Shown here: piece by piece, positions 1-8,504 of the stretch
Numbering within the stretch: position 1 is the stretch's first letter
Layout: each line of letters starts with the position of its first letter
DNA from: SAR202 cluster bacterium bin87
Lineage (GTDB): Bacteria > Chloroflexota > Dehalococcoidia > Lucifugimonadales > UBA3495
Length of the DNA stretch: 64,000 bases
Assembly (NCBI GenBank): GCA_002238825.1
Contig: MPNC01000006.1
Coordinates: 1-64,000, forward strand
Direction of reading: 5' to 3'
Made by a program: the position numbers and the translations under genes
Notes under the pieces: model-generated
What the model saw: only the letters and a program-made list of their open reading frames with translations
What the model was told of the DNA's origin: nothing
Databases searched by the model: none

Positions 1-24
1 AGTCGGCGTCTTGATGCCATATTC

Positions 25-62
25 AAAAAAGGTGGGATGCAGACCTCTTGCTGCATCCCACC
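25..62 (-). terminator. Hairpin with T-run on the minus strand
   Basis: A perfect 12-bp inverted repeat (GGTGGGATGCAG at 31-42, CTGCATCCCACC at 51-62) has an 8-base loop. Six A's at 25-30 become a T-run on the minus strand, so it reads as a rho-independent terminator for leftward transcription. I see no convincing minus-strand gene just to its right, so it may serve a transcript I did not recognise. Confidence 0.5.
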
Positions 63-167
63 CAACTTGGAGTTCAGGAATTGCATCCAACTGTCGTGAA
101 ATAACGGCATCGGTTCCGGCTTGCCCGTCGGGCTCCGGAACGGCTGATTGCTGGCCATGGCGCAATA

Positions 168-199
168 GGGGCGATGCAGCTGGAAGGCTGCACCGCCCC
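168..199 (+). promoter_or_regulatory. Hairpin just upstream of the first gene
   Basis: GGGGCG-A-TGCAGC (168-180) pairs with GCTGCA-C-CGCCCC (187-199) around a 6-base loop, 20 bases before the ATG at 220. There is no strong T-run, so a terminator is less likely than a leader structure or operator. No function can be assigned from sequence. Confidence 0.3.
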
Positions 200-219
200 T
201 TCAGCATCAGGAGTTCAGA

Positions 220-894
220 ATGCTCTCAGCAGTGGAAGAAACGGGGACTGACCAATACGACCCGCAACAGGGGTCAGCGCCGGACCACCGCGTCCGGGTA
301 GCCCTGCTGATGGCCACGGCGACCCATTTCAGTACCTTACCCGAACACAGGGGGATGAAAACAAAAATGCAGACACAACCGCTGCCGCTGGACGGTCTGA
401 TGCACTGCGCCAAGTGCGGCGAAAGCATGCGGACATCACCGCCGCCAAACCACAGCTACCGCTGCTCCAACGGGTGCGACACCTACATCGACGCCGCGAG
501 CGCCAACCGCATCCTGATCCGGCAGATCATGCAAGACGCCGTGTCGAATGAGGCCGCGGCGGAACTCCAGGAACCCGTGGAAAGCCAACTGGCGGAGCAT
601 GTCCGGCAGGAGATGCCTGGCGTCAAGCCGCCCGCCGTCAGCGTGGAGTGCGTCCTCCGGTACGCCACCGACCCCGAGACCTATCTCGACGGCGACGCCG
701 AAACCGCAGCCGAACTCATGAACATCATCGTCGAGCGCATCGACGCCGACGACCAGAACGCCGTGATCACGTACCGACTCACGTCGCTGCTGGACCGACT
801 GGCGGCAGGACCCCGACGCCAGTCGGTCAATCTCCAACCCAACTCCCAGATGGCGCCGGATGCTCCGTTCCGGACCTTCGACGCGATACGCTAA
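220..894 (+). CDS. Stand-alone serine recombinase C-terminal (zinc ribbon) module
   Basis: This 224-residue protein resembles the C-terminal half of a large serine recombinase. A zinc ribbon (C63, C66, C82, C86; HCAKCG then RCSNGC) is followed by a short helical linker and an end segment with DPETYLDG and a strand ending VITYRL. The same order occurs at the end of the full recombinase at 22360-24165 and in the orphan at 20589-21272. No catalytic resolvase domain lies upstream. The ATG at 220 has AGGAG seven bases before it, so it is a gene with its own start and not just a broken tail. The coiled coil usual in the family is shortened. It could bind DNA, partner a recombinase, or be decaying. 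Confidence 0.6.
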   Translation: MLSAVEETGTDQYDPQQGSAPDHRVRVALLMATATHFSTLPEHRGMKTKMQTQPLPLDGLMHCAKCGESMRTSPPPNHSYRCSNGCDTYIDAASANRILIRQIMQDAVSNEAAAELQEPVESQLAEHVRQEMPGVKPPAVSVECVLRYATDPETYLDGDAETAAELMNIIVERIDADDQNAVITYRLTSLLDRLAAGPRRQSVNLQPNSQMAPDAPFRTFDAIR

Positions 895-912
895 CCACAC
901 AGGAGAAATCAC

Positions 913-1116
913 ATGGCGGACCACGTCCGAAGCCTCGGCGGCGTTTTCTATGGCGATGGTTGCGAGGTATTCCGCCATGCCACGCGCGCCCAGCGCAGCA
1001 ACAACTGCGGTTGCCGTCGCTACGACCAAGCCTGTATCCCGCGTCGACCGCTGGCTGTGCTGTCTCTGAGCGACGCCAGGGGCTCGCCCCGATGCTGCAA
1101 CGTCTGCGCGACCTGA
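913..1116 (+). CDS. Small Cys-rich hypothetical protein
   Basis: This 67-residue reading frame starts 18 bases after the previous stop, with AGGAG eight bases before its ATG. The position and ribosome site are the main support. It has seven cysteines, including the groups NNCGC and RCCNVC, which could bind metal. I do not recognise the family. It could still be a chance frame, since no homologue-like motif is visible. Confidence 0.45.
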   Translation: MADHVRSLGGVFYGDGCEVFRHATRAQRSNNCGCRRYDQACIPRRPLAVLSLSDARGSPRCCNVCAT

Positions 1117-1410
1117 CGGCGCAGTTCCGGCCGAGACCGTATCCGGAACACGCAATTTTCAGGTTGGAAACGTGCACAGAGTGTCCGAATTTCTGCACAG
1201 GAGTCACGGAGACGCGGTTTGCGGGCCTGCAGGCGTCTGAATAGGTCCAGGGACCGTTCAGGCCCTGAAATCGGCCCAGGGCGCCGAAACCGAAGCAACG
1301 AAAGGTACCAAGCCAAGGCGAGGGATAACCCTTTGCCAACGCGACCGCCGAAACGGTGGGGGTATGCCCGCCGTCGCACCACGTGTTCGCGAACGTAGAA
1401 GAGGTCAACG

Positions 1411-1554
1411 ATGGCGAGAAAGAACGCCCGAGACTCGGCACCCTTCCGAATGCCCATCCCTGGTCTGGAACCCCCACCGTCGGCCTTCTCCGCATCGCCT
1501 GAACTGGACCACCGCGACCACCAACGACGCCGTGCGAACAGCAACCGCATTTAG
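1411..1554 (+). CDS. Very small hypothetical protein before a strong terminator
   Basis: A 47-codon frame starts at ATG 1411 after a GAAGAGG-like ribosome site and ends 29 bases before a strong rightward terminator. The product begins MARKNARDSAPF and is rich in Pro, Arg and Ser. The terminator shows that a transcript ends here. Whether that transcript encodes this peptide, ends the operon that began at 220, or is a small RNA is open. The stretch 1117-1410 holds nothing I recognise. Confidence 0.3.
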   Translation: MARKNARDSAPFRMPIPGLEPPPSAFSASPELDHRDHQRRRANSNRI

Positions 1555-1582
1555 CTGACCAACATAGATCAAGCGCGTCCTC

Positions 1583-1617
1583 AAGAGGGCCGGCTCAATG
1601 AGCCGGCCCTCTTTTTC
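1583..1617 (+). terminator. Strong rho-independent terminator
   Basis: AAGAGGGCCGGCTC (1583-1596) pairs perfectly with GAGCCGGCCCTCTT (1600-1613) around a 3-base loop, and a T-run follows. It separates the small genes at 220-1554 from the methylase gene at 1805. Confidence 0.9.
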
Positions 1618-1804
1618 GTTCTCACCATCCCGGTTCTGCCGAGCGACAACGCGAGCCGCTCACTGAGCCGGCAACCCCGCCACACGCTACCCGGGACGGG
1701 CTGCTTGTTCACAACCGCCGGTATAACCCCGCACGCCGGAAAAAGACCAACGGTATCGCCGCCAGACGACGGACGATGCCAACTCAAAGACAGGAACTCC
1801 AACG

Positions 1805-3655
1805 ATGACCGACAACCCCCTGAACGCCGCCAACCGCGGCGTCTACATCAGCGACAACCTGCCGTTCCTCAAGAACCTGAACGACAGTTGCATTGACCTC
1901 GTCTGTATCGACCCGCCGTTCGCCAAGAACGAGACTTTTGGCCGCAAGAACGACCAAGCACCAGACCCGCTGAAGCCGGAGCTCACGCCGGAGGAACGGG
2001 CTACCGAGTTGGCGTTGCTGGGACGCTGGGGAATCAACAACCCCGACGAAGCAAACAAAGCAGGCATCGACTGGCCGGAGACACGCTACAAGGACTTCTG
2101 GTCTTGGGAAACCGATGTGCACGAGTCTTGGCTCAGCGACATCGAAGCCGACTACCCAGCCGTACATGCGTTGATCGAAGCCACCCGAATGGTGCACGGC
2201 GAGAGCACAGCGGCTTACCTGTGCTACATGGCGGTGCGCTTGTTCGAGATCCGTCGGGTACTGAAGGACACGGGCAGCCTGTACCTGCATTGCGACCACA
2301 CGGCGGGCGCATACCTCCGGCAACTGCTGGACGGGATTTTCGGGAGAGACAATTTTCAGAACAACATCGCCTGGAAAAGAACTTCGGGCAGATCCGACGC
2401 AACCCGATACGGACGGGTCCACGACACAATCCTGTTCTACTCCAAGTCCCCGAGATTCCACTGGGAAACACCGTACATCCCGCACGACCCAGAATACGTC
2501 GAGAGAGCTTACCGTAACGTTGACTCCATCGGAAGATGGAGGGCCGACCAACTCACCGCCGCAGGAACCAGAACCGGCCAATCAGGCGAACCCTGGAGAG
2601 GAGTCGACCCAGGAGCAAACTCCAACCACTGGCGTACACCCACAGCTGGAGGGATGAATGATTTCATCATTGAGAAACAACTCATCCCTGGATGGCCAGA
2701 AGGCTACCCAACTGTCCACGAACGCCTCGACGCCCTCGACAAAGCCGGTCTCATTTACTGGCCACCAAAAGGCAAGATACCCTGCCTCAAACGTTATCTC
2801 GAGTCCACCAAAGGTGTGGCCCTCGACGACATATTCACGGACATCAAACGCCTCGAAGCCAGTTCCGTAGAAAAAACCGGCTACCCCACCCAGAAGCCAG
2901 TGGCCCTCGCCGAGCGCATCATCAAGGCTTCCTGCCCCGAGGGTGGCGTCGTACTCGATTGCTTCGCCGGCTGCGCCTACGTGGCCGTTGCGGCGGAGCG
3001 CCTAGGCCGCGACTGGGTAGCCTGCGACATCAACGCACGTTCGTGGACGGTCTTCAAACGGCAGTTCAACAAGTCCCAGCTGATCTTGCTTCAATGCTTG
3101 GAGCCCATGGCAGTCAATAACCAGCAAATGAACCTGCTCGGCAACATCGTCACCGTCCACGGACCGAACCAACTGCCACAGGATACGATACGCACCGTCA
3201 CCACGCCAAACCCGTTGCCGCCGCCGAAACCACCAATCTGGAAGGAACCGGCCAGCGACATCCCGCGCGACGAAATGCTCCGCCACCTGCTGGAATTGTC
3301 CGGCTACCAAGCATGGTGCTGCGGCTTCGCTAACCGTATGCCAGACGGAACCATCATCAAGACAACCAGGAACTTCCACCTGGACCACATGGACCCGGTG
3401 TCCCGCGAGGGCAGCAGTCACCAGATCACGAACCGCGCGCCGCTCTGCATGGAGCACAACATCCGCAAAAGCAATCAGCGTCTGCACCTGGCCGAGTACC
3501 GCCAGCAGATCGCCAATGCAGGCGAACTCATGGTCCACGACCTCAGCAAACTAATCAACCTGTCCTACGCCCGCCACGAGGCGGAGAACCTATTGACCCA
3601 AGCCAGGATGGCGAAGGGTTTCCAATCGCGCCTGCCCTCGTCGAGGTCCAGCTAG
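1805..3655 (+). CDS. DNA methyltransferase fused to an HNH endonuclease domain
   Basis: This 616-residue protein joins two enzymes. The N-terminal about 420 residues are a SAM-dependent DNA amino-methyltransferase: DPPF catalytic motif near residue 35, HDTILFYSKS, PTQKPVALAERII, and the SAM-binding loop LDCFAGCAYVA near 385. The catalytic motif precedes the SAM motif, as in the beta class, and the usual GSGTT is replaced by GCAYV. After a Pro-rich linker, residues about 500-560 form an HNH nuclease (CCGF, LDHMDPVSR, NRAPLCMEHN). Methylation with a fused nuclease suggests restriction-modification or phage-type DNA handling. No separate restriction gene is adjacent. The start is supported by AGGA about ten bases upstream. 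Confidence 0.85.
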   Translation: MTDNPLNAANRGVYISDNLPFLKNLNDSCIDLVCIDPPFAKNETFGRKNDQAPDPLKPELTPEERATELALLGRWGINNPDEANKAGIDWPETRYKDFWSWETDVHESWLSDIEADYPAVHALIEATRMVHGESTAAYLCYMAVRLFEIRRVLKDTGSLYLHCDHTAGAYLRQLLDGIFGRDNFQNNIAWKRTSGRSDATRYGRVHDTILFYSKSPRFHWETPYIPHDPEYVERAYRNVDSIGRWRADQLTAAGTRTGQSGEPWRGVDPGANSNHWRTPTAGGMNDFIIEKQLIPGWPEGYPTVHERLDALDKAGLIYWPPKGKIPCLKRYLESTKGVALDDIFTDIKRLEASSVEKTGYPTQKPVALAERIIKASCPEGGVVLDCFAGCAYVAVAAERLGRDWVACDINARSWTVFKRQFNKSQLILLQCLEPMAVNNQQMNLLGNIVTVHGPNQLPQDTIRTVTTPNPLPPPKPPIWKEPASDIPRDEMLRHLLELSGYQAWCCGFANRMPDGTIIKTTRNFHLDHMDPVSREGSSHQITNRAPLCMEHNIRKSNQRLHLAEYRQQIANAGELMVHDLSKLINLSYARHEAENLLTQARMAKGFQSRLPSSRSS

Positions 3656-3689
3656 CAGGCGGAACATTTGACGCGGAACGGAACGCAGA

Positions 3690-4151
3690 ATGCCTGCTGA
3701 ACACACTGAGAAAATCGATGTCATGAGAAGATTGCGCTACTCGCACTTGAACATCGCCAAGGTCGATGCGATTTCGCTACTCCGATGCCTGCTCCGACCG
3801 GACGCGACAACGCCGCCAAAGCCGGCGCCAGACGACGAGCTCCAACGTCGGTACAACGCATCCGTGCTGCCGGCCCTCATCGGCTCGCACATCCCGCTGG
3901 GGCAACTGAAACGGCTGGCGGAAAAAGAACGGCCTGATGCCCGCCGGTTTTACCAACAGGCACAACGAGAAGCCGAGCAGTACCAGGAAACACTGAGTCG
4001 GGGGTACTTGAGCCGGGAAACGGCTTCGGACCGAGTACTCTGGGACCGGTCAGCCATCTTCGACTGCCGCACGGATCACGAAGCGGACCCGCCGGCGGGC
4101 CAGCCGCTCAAAGACCCGACGCCATTCCCCGAAGCAACCCCAACGCTGTAA
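3690..4151 (+). CDS. Hypothetical protein downstream of the methylase-HNH gene
   Basis: A 153-residue, mostly helical, charged protein starts 34 bases after the methylase-HNH gene on the same strand and is probably co-transcribed. It contains a long Gln/Glu-rich stretch (ARRFYQQAQREAEQYQ) and a disordered Pro-rich C-terminus. I do not recognise the family. Position suggests a specificity, inhibitor or accessory subunit of the methylase-HNH protein, but nothing in the sequence proves this. Confidence 0.55.
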   Translation: MPAEHTEKIDVMRRLRYSHLNIAKVDAISLLRCLLRPDATTPPKPAPDDELQRRYNASVLPALIGSHIPLGQLKRLAEKERPDARRFYQQAQREAEQYQETLSRGYLSRETASDRVLWDRSAIFDCRTDHEADPPAGQPLKDPTPFPEATPTL

Positions 4152-4292
4152 TGCGCTGCCTGTGGCACTACGTTCCCAGTCGCTGAAGCGTCCTGAGCCA
4201 GTCGGGCAGAAGACCGATGCGCAAGCCAAGACAACAGCCCAGCCAGCCCCGAATTCGGTGCACCACAGATTACGGATTTCGTACTGATGTCG

Positions 4293-4311
4293 CCTACTTG
4301 AACAATCCTAC
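4293..4311 (+). repeat. CCTACTTGAACAATCCTAC motif, copy 1
   Basis: First of four copies of a 19-base motif found in gaps of this island (others at 4527, 5575 on the minus strand, and 8179). The 440-base gap 4152-4592 that holds two copies shows no convincing gene. Confidence 0.6.
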
Positions 4312-4526
4312 CCATGCAGGCGGAAATTCCCCAAACGGCCATGGACCGGATGCTGCGTCTGCTGGCTGAACTACCCAAAAATGCGTAGCCGAACGTCATC
4401 GTCCAGATCTCGCAACCCCAAATGGGTAATCCGCAGCGCAGCACCATCACAGCAGACCCACGCAGAGGCAGCTACCGGATAAATCCACCAGATGAGCCCC
4501 ACGCGACGGATCCCGTCACCGAAGTC

Positions 4527-4545
4527 CCTACTTGAACAATCCTAC
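4527..4545 (+). repeat. CCTACTTGAACAATCCTAC motif, copy 2
   Basis: Identical to copy 1 over 19 bases. It is preceded by ACCGAAGTC, which also precedes the inverted copy at 5575-5593. The bases just after it form a small hairpin (CCTACTCAGTAGG). It lies 48 bases before the gene at 4593. Confidence 0.6.
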
Positions 4546-4592
4546 TCAGTAGGGAGGCAGGCCCAAGGCGTACCGGGAGAGCAAGCATCGCC

Positions 4593-5540
4593 ATGAACAC
4601 TGCAAGCAACGAAACAGCGCCAACGTCCAACCGCGGAAACATCCCCATGCCGAAGATACGTTACATCCCCCTACGCTTCACGCCGCAGCAGCCCAAGCCC
4701 GACGCCGGACTGGACGTGCTGGAGAGCGACCCCCGCATCTGGAACGTTACCTGGTTTCAAGAACCCAAGGACGAGAAGAGCACACTACGCCTGCTGAGCC
4801 TCGCCGAAACCGCTGTACTGCCCCACAGTGGCGAGTTCATCCGCTTCCACCTACCCGAGCACCTGTCCAACCTCATTGACGCAGTACCGACGTGGATGCG
4901 CAACGCCTACAGCCAGCTGCAACACGCCAACGACGGCGGCCAACGCTGGCAGATACAGCTCATGCTGCCCGCCGCCGACGGCCTCATCCACGACGACTGC
5001 GACAACCGCACACCCCTGAGCCGCATCACCTGCCCCACCTGCATCTACCGCATCGCCGAAGACCGCCGCCGCACACGCCAGCAGGAAGGGAACGCCGGCC
5101 CCCTGGGCATGCCCCAGCTCAGCCAGCGCGTCCCCGACGCCTACGCCCGCCTCGCGGAAGCTGAAATCGAGATAACCAAGCGCCCCATCAACAGAGCACC
5201 CAGCGAAAGGTACCGGGAGCCAGGGCCAGACCTGCGCCGGCGGTTCAATGAACTCGCCGACCAGTGGCAGGAAGAAACCGCGTTCATGTCTTCCACGCAC
5301 CAGGCACACCAGCATCCGGCCTACCAAGAAATCCTGGACTTGGGCTCTCCCGTCGTACGCCCCATGCTGGAAAGAATGCAGGAACAGCGTGGCCACTGGT
5401 TCAGTGCCCTGCAGCAGATCACTGGAGAATCGCTGGTGCGCGACGACGAACGCGGCCACATCCGTCAGATGGAACTGCGCTGGCTCGACTGGGGATGGCA
5501 AAACGGCCTCCTGCCGGTAAGCGAATCCAACGAAGCGTAA
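4593..5540 (+). CDS. Hypothetical protein with CxxC motif and conserved helical C-terminal domain
   Basis: This 315-residue protein has three parts. Residues about 25-150 are an unrecognised alpha/beta region. A CPTC motif near residue 150 may be half of a metal site. Residues about 220-310 (FNELADQWQEET, HPAYQEILDLG, HWFSALQQITGE, WLDWGWQNGLL) match a helical domain I have seen in many short hypothetical proteins of bacterial mobile regions, where it has no assigned function. It stands alone on the plus strand between two copies of the CCTACTTGAACAAYCC motif. Internal ATG at codon 19 (MPKIRYIPL) is an alternative start. Confidence 0.65.
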   Translation: MNTASNETAPTSNRGNIPMPKIRYIPLRFTPQQPKPDAGLDVLESDPRIWNVTWFQEPKDEKSTLRLLSLAETAVLPHSGEFIRFHLPEHLSNLIDAVPTWMRNAYSQLQHANDGGQRWQIQLMLPAADGLIHDDCDNRTPLSRITCPTCIYRIAEDRRRTRQQEGNAGPLGMPQLSQRVPDAYARLAEAEIEITKRPINRAPSERYREPGPDLRRRFNELADQWQEETAFMSSTHQAHQHPAYQEILDLGSPVVRPMLERMQEQRGHWFSALQQITGESLVRDDERGHIRQMELRWLDWGWQNGLLPVSESNEA

Positions 5541-5574
5541 GAACGCCGCAGCCGCATCGCTCACGCTAACCGAA

Positions 5575-5593
5575 GTCGGATTGTTCAAATAGG
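5575..5593 (-). repeat. CCTATTTGAACAATCCGAC motif, inverted copy
   Basis: Minus-strand copy of the 19-base motif, with two differences from copies 1 and 2. It lies just after the gene ending at 5540. The rest of the gap 5541-5905 holds nothing recognisable. Confidence 0.55.
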
Positions 5594-5905
5594 AGAGACC
5601 AAAGGCCGTGTCTGACAGATTCCGTCATCCTCGACGAGCGTAGTCCTATAAGCCTCCGCGGCTAAACGCCGCTACGTCGCCAGCGTGGCAACGCACGCGT
5701 GGGAACAGCTGATTCCGAGCCGTCCATTTCTCACGCCCGCAGCCGCATCAGGAACACCCGATGACGCCCTCAGACGCTCTCATTGCGCCGGGAACGCGGC
5801 AAGCCCACATTCGGGCCACCCGAAGGCCCCAACCCTCAATACAGGCTGTCTCAACGCGCGGCGCGGCAGACGAAACGAGCATCATCACCATTGCAAGGAT
5901 TCGAC

Positions 5906-7291
5906 ATGACCAACATCGCAAGACGCGCCGGCAAAGCGCGGTGCAACCTGTGCGGCGACGAGAAGAGCGCCACCCAGATGGGCAACCACATCGCCCAGGA
6001 ACTGAAGGCCGTCCAGCGCGCCGAACAATGGCGCCAGGAACCCATCGACATCAACAGCTTCCTCCACATCGAGATCCAACACCAGCGCGCCAAGCACTTC
6101 TGGATGCACCTGCTGGTGCCCCACGAAACCACACTCGGCCAGCTGGACGCCTTCCTGCGCACCGCCTGGCTGGAATGCTGCGGACACCTGTCCCGCTTCG
6201 ACTTCCACGGCCTCACGGCCAGCTCACCAGGCAGCCGGAAACCTGGTTTCCTCGCCTTCGATGACGACGCCTTCGATGAGGACGACGAAATCGACGATGA
6301 CGGCGAACTGCTCATCGACTGGAACACGCCCGCCATCAGGGCCATGCCGCCCGGCATGACCGGCATCCACGAGTACGACTTCGGCTCCACCACCACGCTG
6401 GACATCACCAGCCACCGCAGCCTGCGCCTCCGCCTGGAGGGCGACATCTTGCTCATCGCCCGTAACTCCCCCGTCGCCTGCGACGTATGCGAAAAGGAGC
6501 CGGCCCGAACACTCACACCGGTGCAAGGCGCTCTTGAAGACCCCGACGGTTGGCGACACCACGGCGCCATCTACGTGCCACTCTGCCAATCCTGCCCCCC
6601 GCCCCAACCCGATGACGACTCCGCCGATTGCACCGGAGAATGCGGGATCTGCGACGAGGCAGACGACGAAACGGCTGTGCCCATTCCCGTGGTGAACAGC
6701 CCGCGCCTCTACGACGCCGATTGCTTCCTAATTGACGAACTGCAAGAAGTCGCCCCAAGGAAGGGACGAACGACATGGCGAGAACACCACACCCGCAAAC
6801 ATGACGGATCAGGAGCAAATCATGGAACACGACCACTGCGAGAGCAACGACGACCTCCCCTCCTCCGCGGACGAAGAGACACATTCCTGCCCGGTCTGGA
6901 CCCCGTCCTCGACAACGTCGAACGGTGGCCCAACATCATGATCATGGACTCCCTGCTGGAATCCGCCGGCAGATCCACCGAAGACACACCGCCACCCGAG
7001 GCCATCATCAGAGCACTGGACGGCCTCGAAAAGCTCGCGCTGGCCAGAACACTGTGCGACAAGACCGGCGACCATCATAAGTACTTCGAAGGCGCCCCGG
7101 ACTGGACCTACACCCCCCGCGAAAGCGACGACGCGATGGCGGAACAGGGCGATGCCCGGCAGTTCACGGACGACACTGACGCGGTGGTTGCCGACGCCAC
7201 CCTGTCGTGGAACGACGGGAACGCGATTTTCATGATCGGCTACCTGCCCGGGAAGGGCACCCTGCTGGCCTACTTCGGGCCGAAACCGTAG
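5906..7291 (+). CDS. pRiA4b ORF-3-like protein with zinc motifs
   Basis: Starting at ATG 5906 (AAGGAT before it) this 461-residue protein opens with a CNLCG zinc motif. It then shows the plasmid pRiA4b ORF-3-like fold: FWMHLLVPHETTLGQLDAFL, then acidic stretches, then IHEYDFGSTTTLDI. More Cys pairs follow (CDVCEKE, CQSC, CTGECGIC). The C-terminal part (from about 6930) looks like an ordinary acidic protein. Between about 6775 and 6890 the frame becomes unusually Arg-rich, while a second frame starting at ATG 6822 with a perfect AGGAG site reads as an acidic protein (MEHDHCESNDDLPSS). The gene may therefore be two genes joined by frameshifts. Confidence 0.6.
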   Translation: MTNIARRAGKARCNLCGDEKSATQMGNHIAQELKAVQRAEQWRQEPIDINSFLHIEIQHQRAKHFWMHLLVPHETTLGQLDAFLRTAWLECCGHLSRFDFHGLTASSPGSRKPGFLAFDDDAFDEDDEIDDDGELLIDWNTPAIRAMPPGMTGIHEYDFGSTTTLDITSHRSLRLRLEGDILLIARNSPVACDVCEKEPARTLTPVQGALEDPDGWRHHGAIYVPLCQSCPPPQPDDDSADCTGECGICDEADDETAVPIPVVNSPRLYDADCFLIDELQEVAPRKGRTTWREHHTRKHDGSGANHGTRPLREQRRPPLLRGRRDTFLPGLDPVLDNVERWPNIMIMDSLLESAGRSTEDTPPPEAIIRALDGLEKLALARTLCDKTGDHHKYFEGAPDWTYTPRESDDAMAEQGDARQFTDDTDAVVADATLSWNDGNAIFMIGYLPGKGTLLAYFGPKP

Positions 7292-7322
7292 CCGGAGCCA
7301 GCAACAACAGCAAGGTAGGAAA

Positions 7323-7778
7323 ATGGTCACCAAAGAACGCCAACCCGCCACCCACGCCGACAGCCCAGAAGATCTGACTACCGAAACCACCAAACAGCGT
7401 CCGCCCATCGGGCAACTGCTCAAGACCCTCCGCGGAACCAAGACGCTCCGACAGGTGGAAGCCGACACCGGTATCACCAATGCCTATCTCAGCAACCTCG
7501 AAAGCGGCCTCAAGAAGCCGGGCATCCGGACACTGACCAAGCTCAGCCGCTACTACTCCGTACCCATTGACCACCTCATCCATGTCGCCGGACTGGAAGG
7601 AGATATTCCTCTACCAGCGGGCGAGGATTCCATCATGGACATCCAACGAGCCTTCGAATTCGTCGTCACCGACCCAAACGTGGCCCATTTTCACCACCCG
7701 GCCGACACCCTGCCGTTGGACATGCAGAAGTTCGTCGTCCAGATCTACCAGCACTACACCGGCAGGAAGCTCCTGTAA
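7323..7778 (+). CDS. XRE-family helix-turn-helix regulator
   Basis: This 151-residue protein has an XRE helix-turn-helix at residues about 29-85 (LRQVEADTGITNAYLSNLESG, then the LTKLSRYYSVP positioning helix) and a C-terminal helical domain (IQRAFEFVVTDP, MQKFVVQIYQHYTG). It is a paralogue of the regulator at 21872-22345: both end in the FVVQLYEHFTG-type segment, and both are followed within 20 bases by a serine recombinase gene. It probably controls that cassette. Here the recombinase is broken. Confidence 0.85.
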   Translation: MVTKERQPATHADSPEDLTTETTKQRPPIGQLLKTLRGTKTLRQVEADTGITNAYLSNLESGLKKPGIRTLTKLSRYYSVPIDHLIHVAGLEGDIPLPAGEDSIMDIQRAFEFVVTDPNVAHFHHPADTLPLDMQKFVVQIYQHYTGRKLL

Positions 7779-7795
7779 AGGCAGGCGAAGCGACC

Positions 7796-7996
7796 ATGAC
7801 GCCAACACCAACCAATACACGAAAAGCCGAGGAGTACATCCGCGTGTCCGGCCGTAGCCAGGCCGACAACTTCTCCCTCAGAAGCCAAGACCAGGACGTG
7901 CGAGACTACTGTGCCATTGAAGGTATCCCCTTCGACCGTATGTGGACTGACGTCGGCAGTGGGCTCTCCACCAAGACAGACACGCCAACCGAGTAG
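7796..7996 (+). pseudogene. Truncated serine recombinase (N-terminal fragment)
   Basis: Only the first about 60 residues of a serine recombinase survive. EEYIRVSGRSQ contains the nucleophilic serine, RSQDQDVRDYC is the usual second motif, and DVGSGLS the third; a TAG follows. The arginine motifs, the DNA-binding core, zinc ribbon and coiled coil are missing. It starts 17 bases after the XRE gene, the same layout as the intact cassette at 21872-24165. The 460 bases after it show no remaining recombinase segment. Confidence 0.8.
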
Positions 7997-8162
7997 TCAG
8001 CTTTGTATAGCACCTACCCACTACCTGTACTTTCCCTCAGACCATGAAAGAACGCCCGGAGAATCACCGTGTGCTATTGCTCGCCTGACGGCGACGTAGC
8101 CGGATATACCGGCTGAGGCTGATAAGACTGCTCGCATTGGGGGACTACGGAATCCGTCAGCG

Positions 8163-8504
8163 ATGGCTCCCGATTTCCCCTACTTGAACAACCCTACTTT
8201 GTTGACCCATTATCGGTTCTCCGCCGAGCCCAGTCAGTTGGAGAGTACTCCAACGCTCTCGTATGCGTCCGTGTGCGTCCTCCGAAATTGGAAACGACGG
8301 CACGAGATCGCCGTCGGGAGCTTTACGCACGCCTTGAAAAAAGAATCCGGACATCAATTGCCTCCGAACGCAGACACTACTTTAGCGGACTTGGTCGGCA
8401 TAAACACAAAGGATGAACGGGAAAGAGCCGCGTCGTTTTCGTCATTTTCTCTTGGTTTACTGGAAGCTCTTGATCACGGCGGCTATCTGGGTTTTGAGGT
8501 CTAG
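8163..8504 (+). CDS. Doubtful hypothetical protein
   Basis: A 113-codon frame that begins MAPDFPYLNNPT, where YLNNPT is encoded by the fourth copy of the 19-base repeat. It has no clear ribosome site, and its last 48 bases overlap the convergent gene ending at 8457. The composition is normal for a protein, but I see no domain. It may be spurious. Confidence 0.25.
   Translation: MAPDFPYLNNPTLLTHYRFSAEPSQLESTPTLSYASVCVLRNWKRRHEIAVGSFTHALKKESGHQLPPNADTTLADLVGINTKDERERAASFSSFSLGLLEALDHGGYLGFEV
8179..8197 (+). repeat. CCTACTTGAACAACCCTAC motif, copy 4
   Basis: Direct copy with one change from copies 1 and 2. It lies 183 bases after the broken recombinase gene. Confidence 0.55.

Noticed and set aside
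436-1495. Minus-strand frames opposite the first genes, which could use the leftward terminator at 25-62
   Set aside because: Arg/Val/Ala-rich shadows without ribosome sites or motifs; the plus-strand gene at 220 has a good start and recognisable zinc ribbon.
4527-5593. Invertible segment bounded by the CCTACTTGAACAAYCC copies
   Set aside because: The two copies are inverted, but ACCGAAGTC lies on the same side of both on the plus strand, which does not fit a simple inversion between them. No invertase gene is adjacent.
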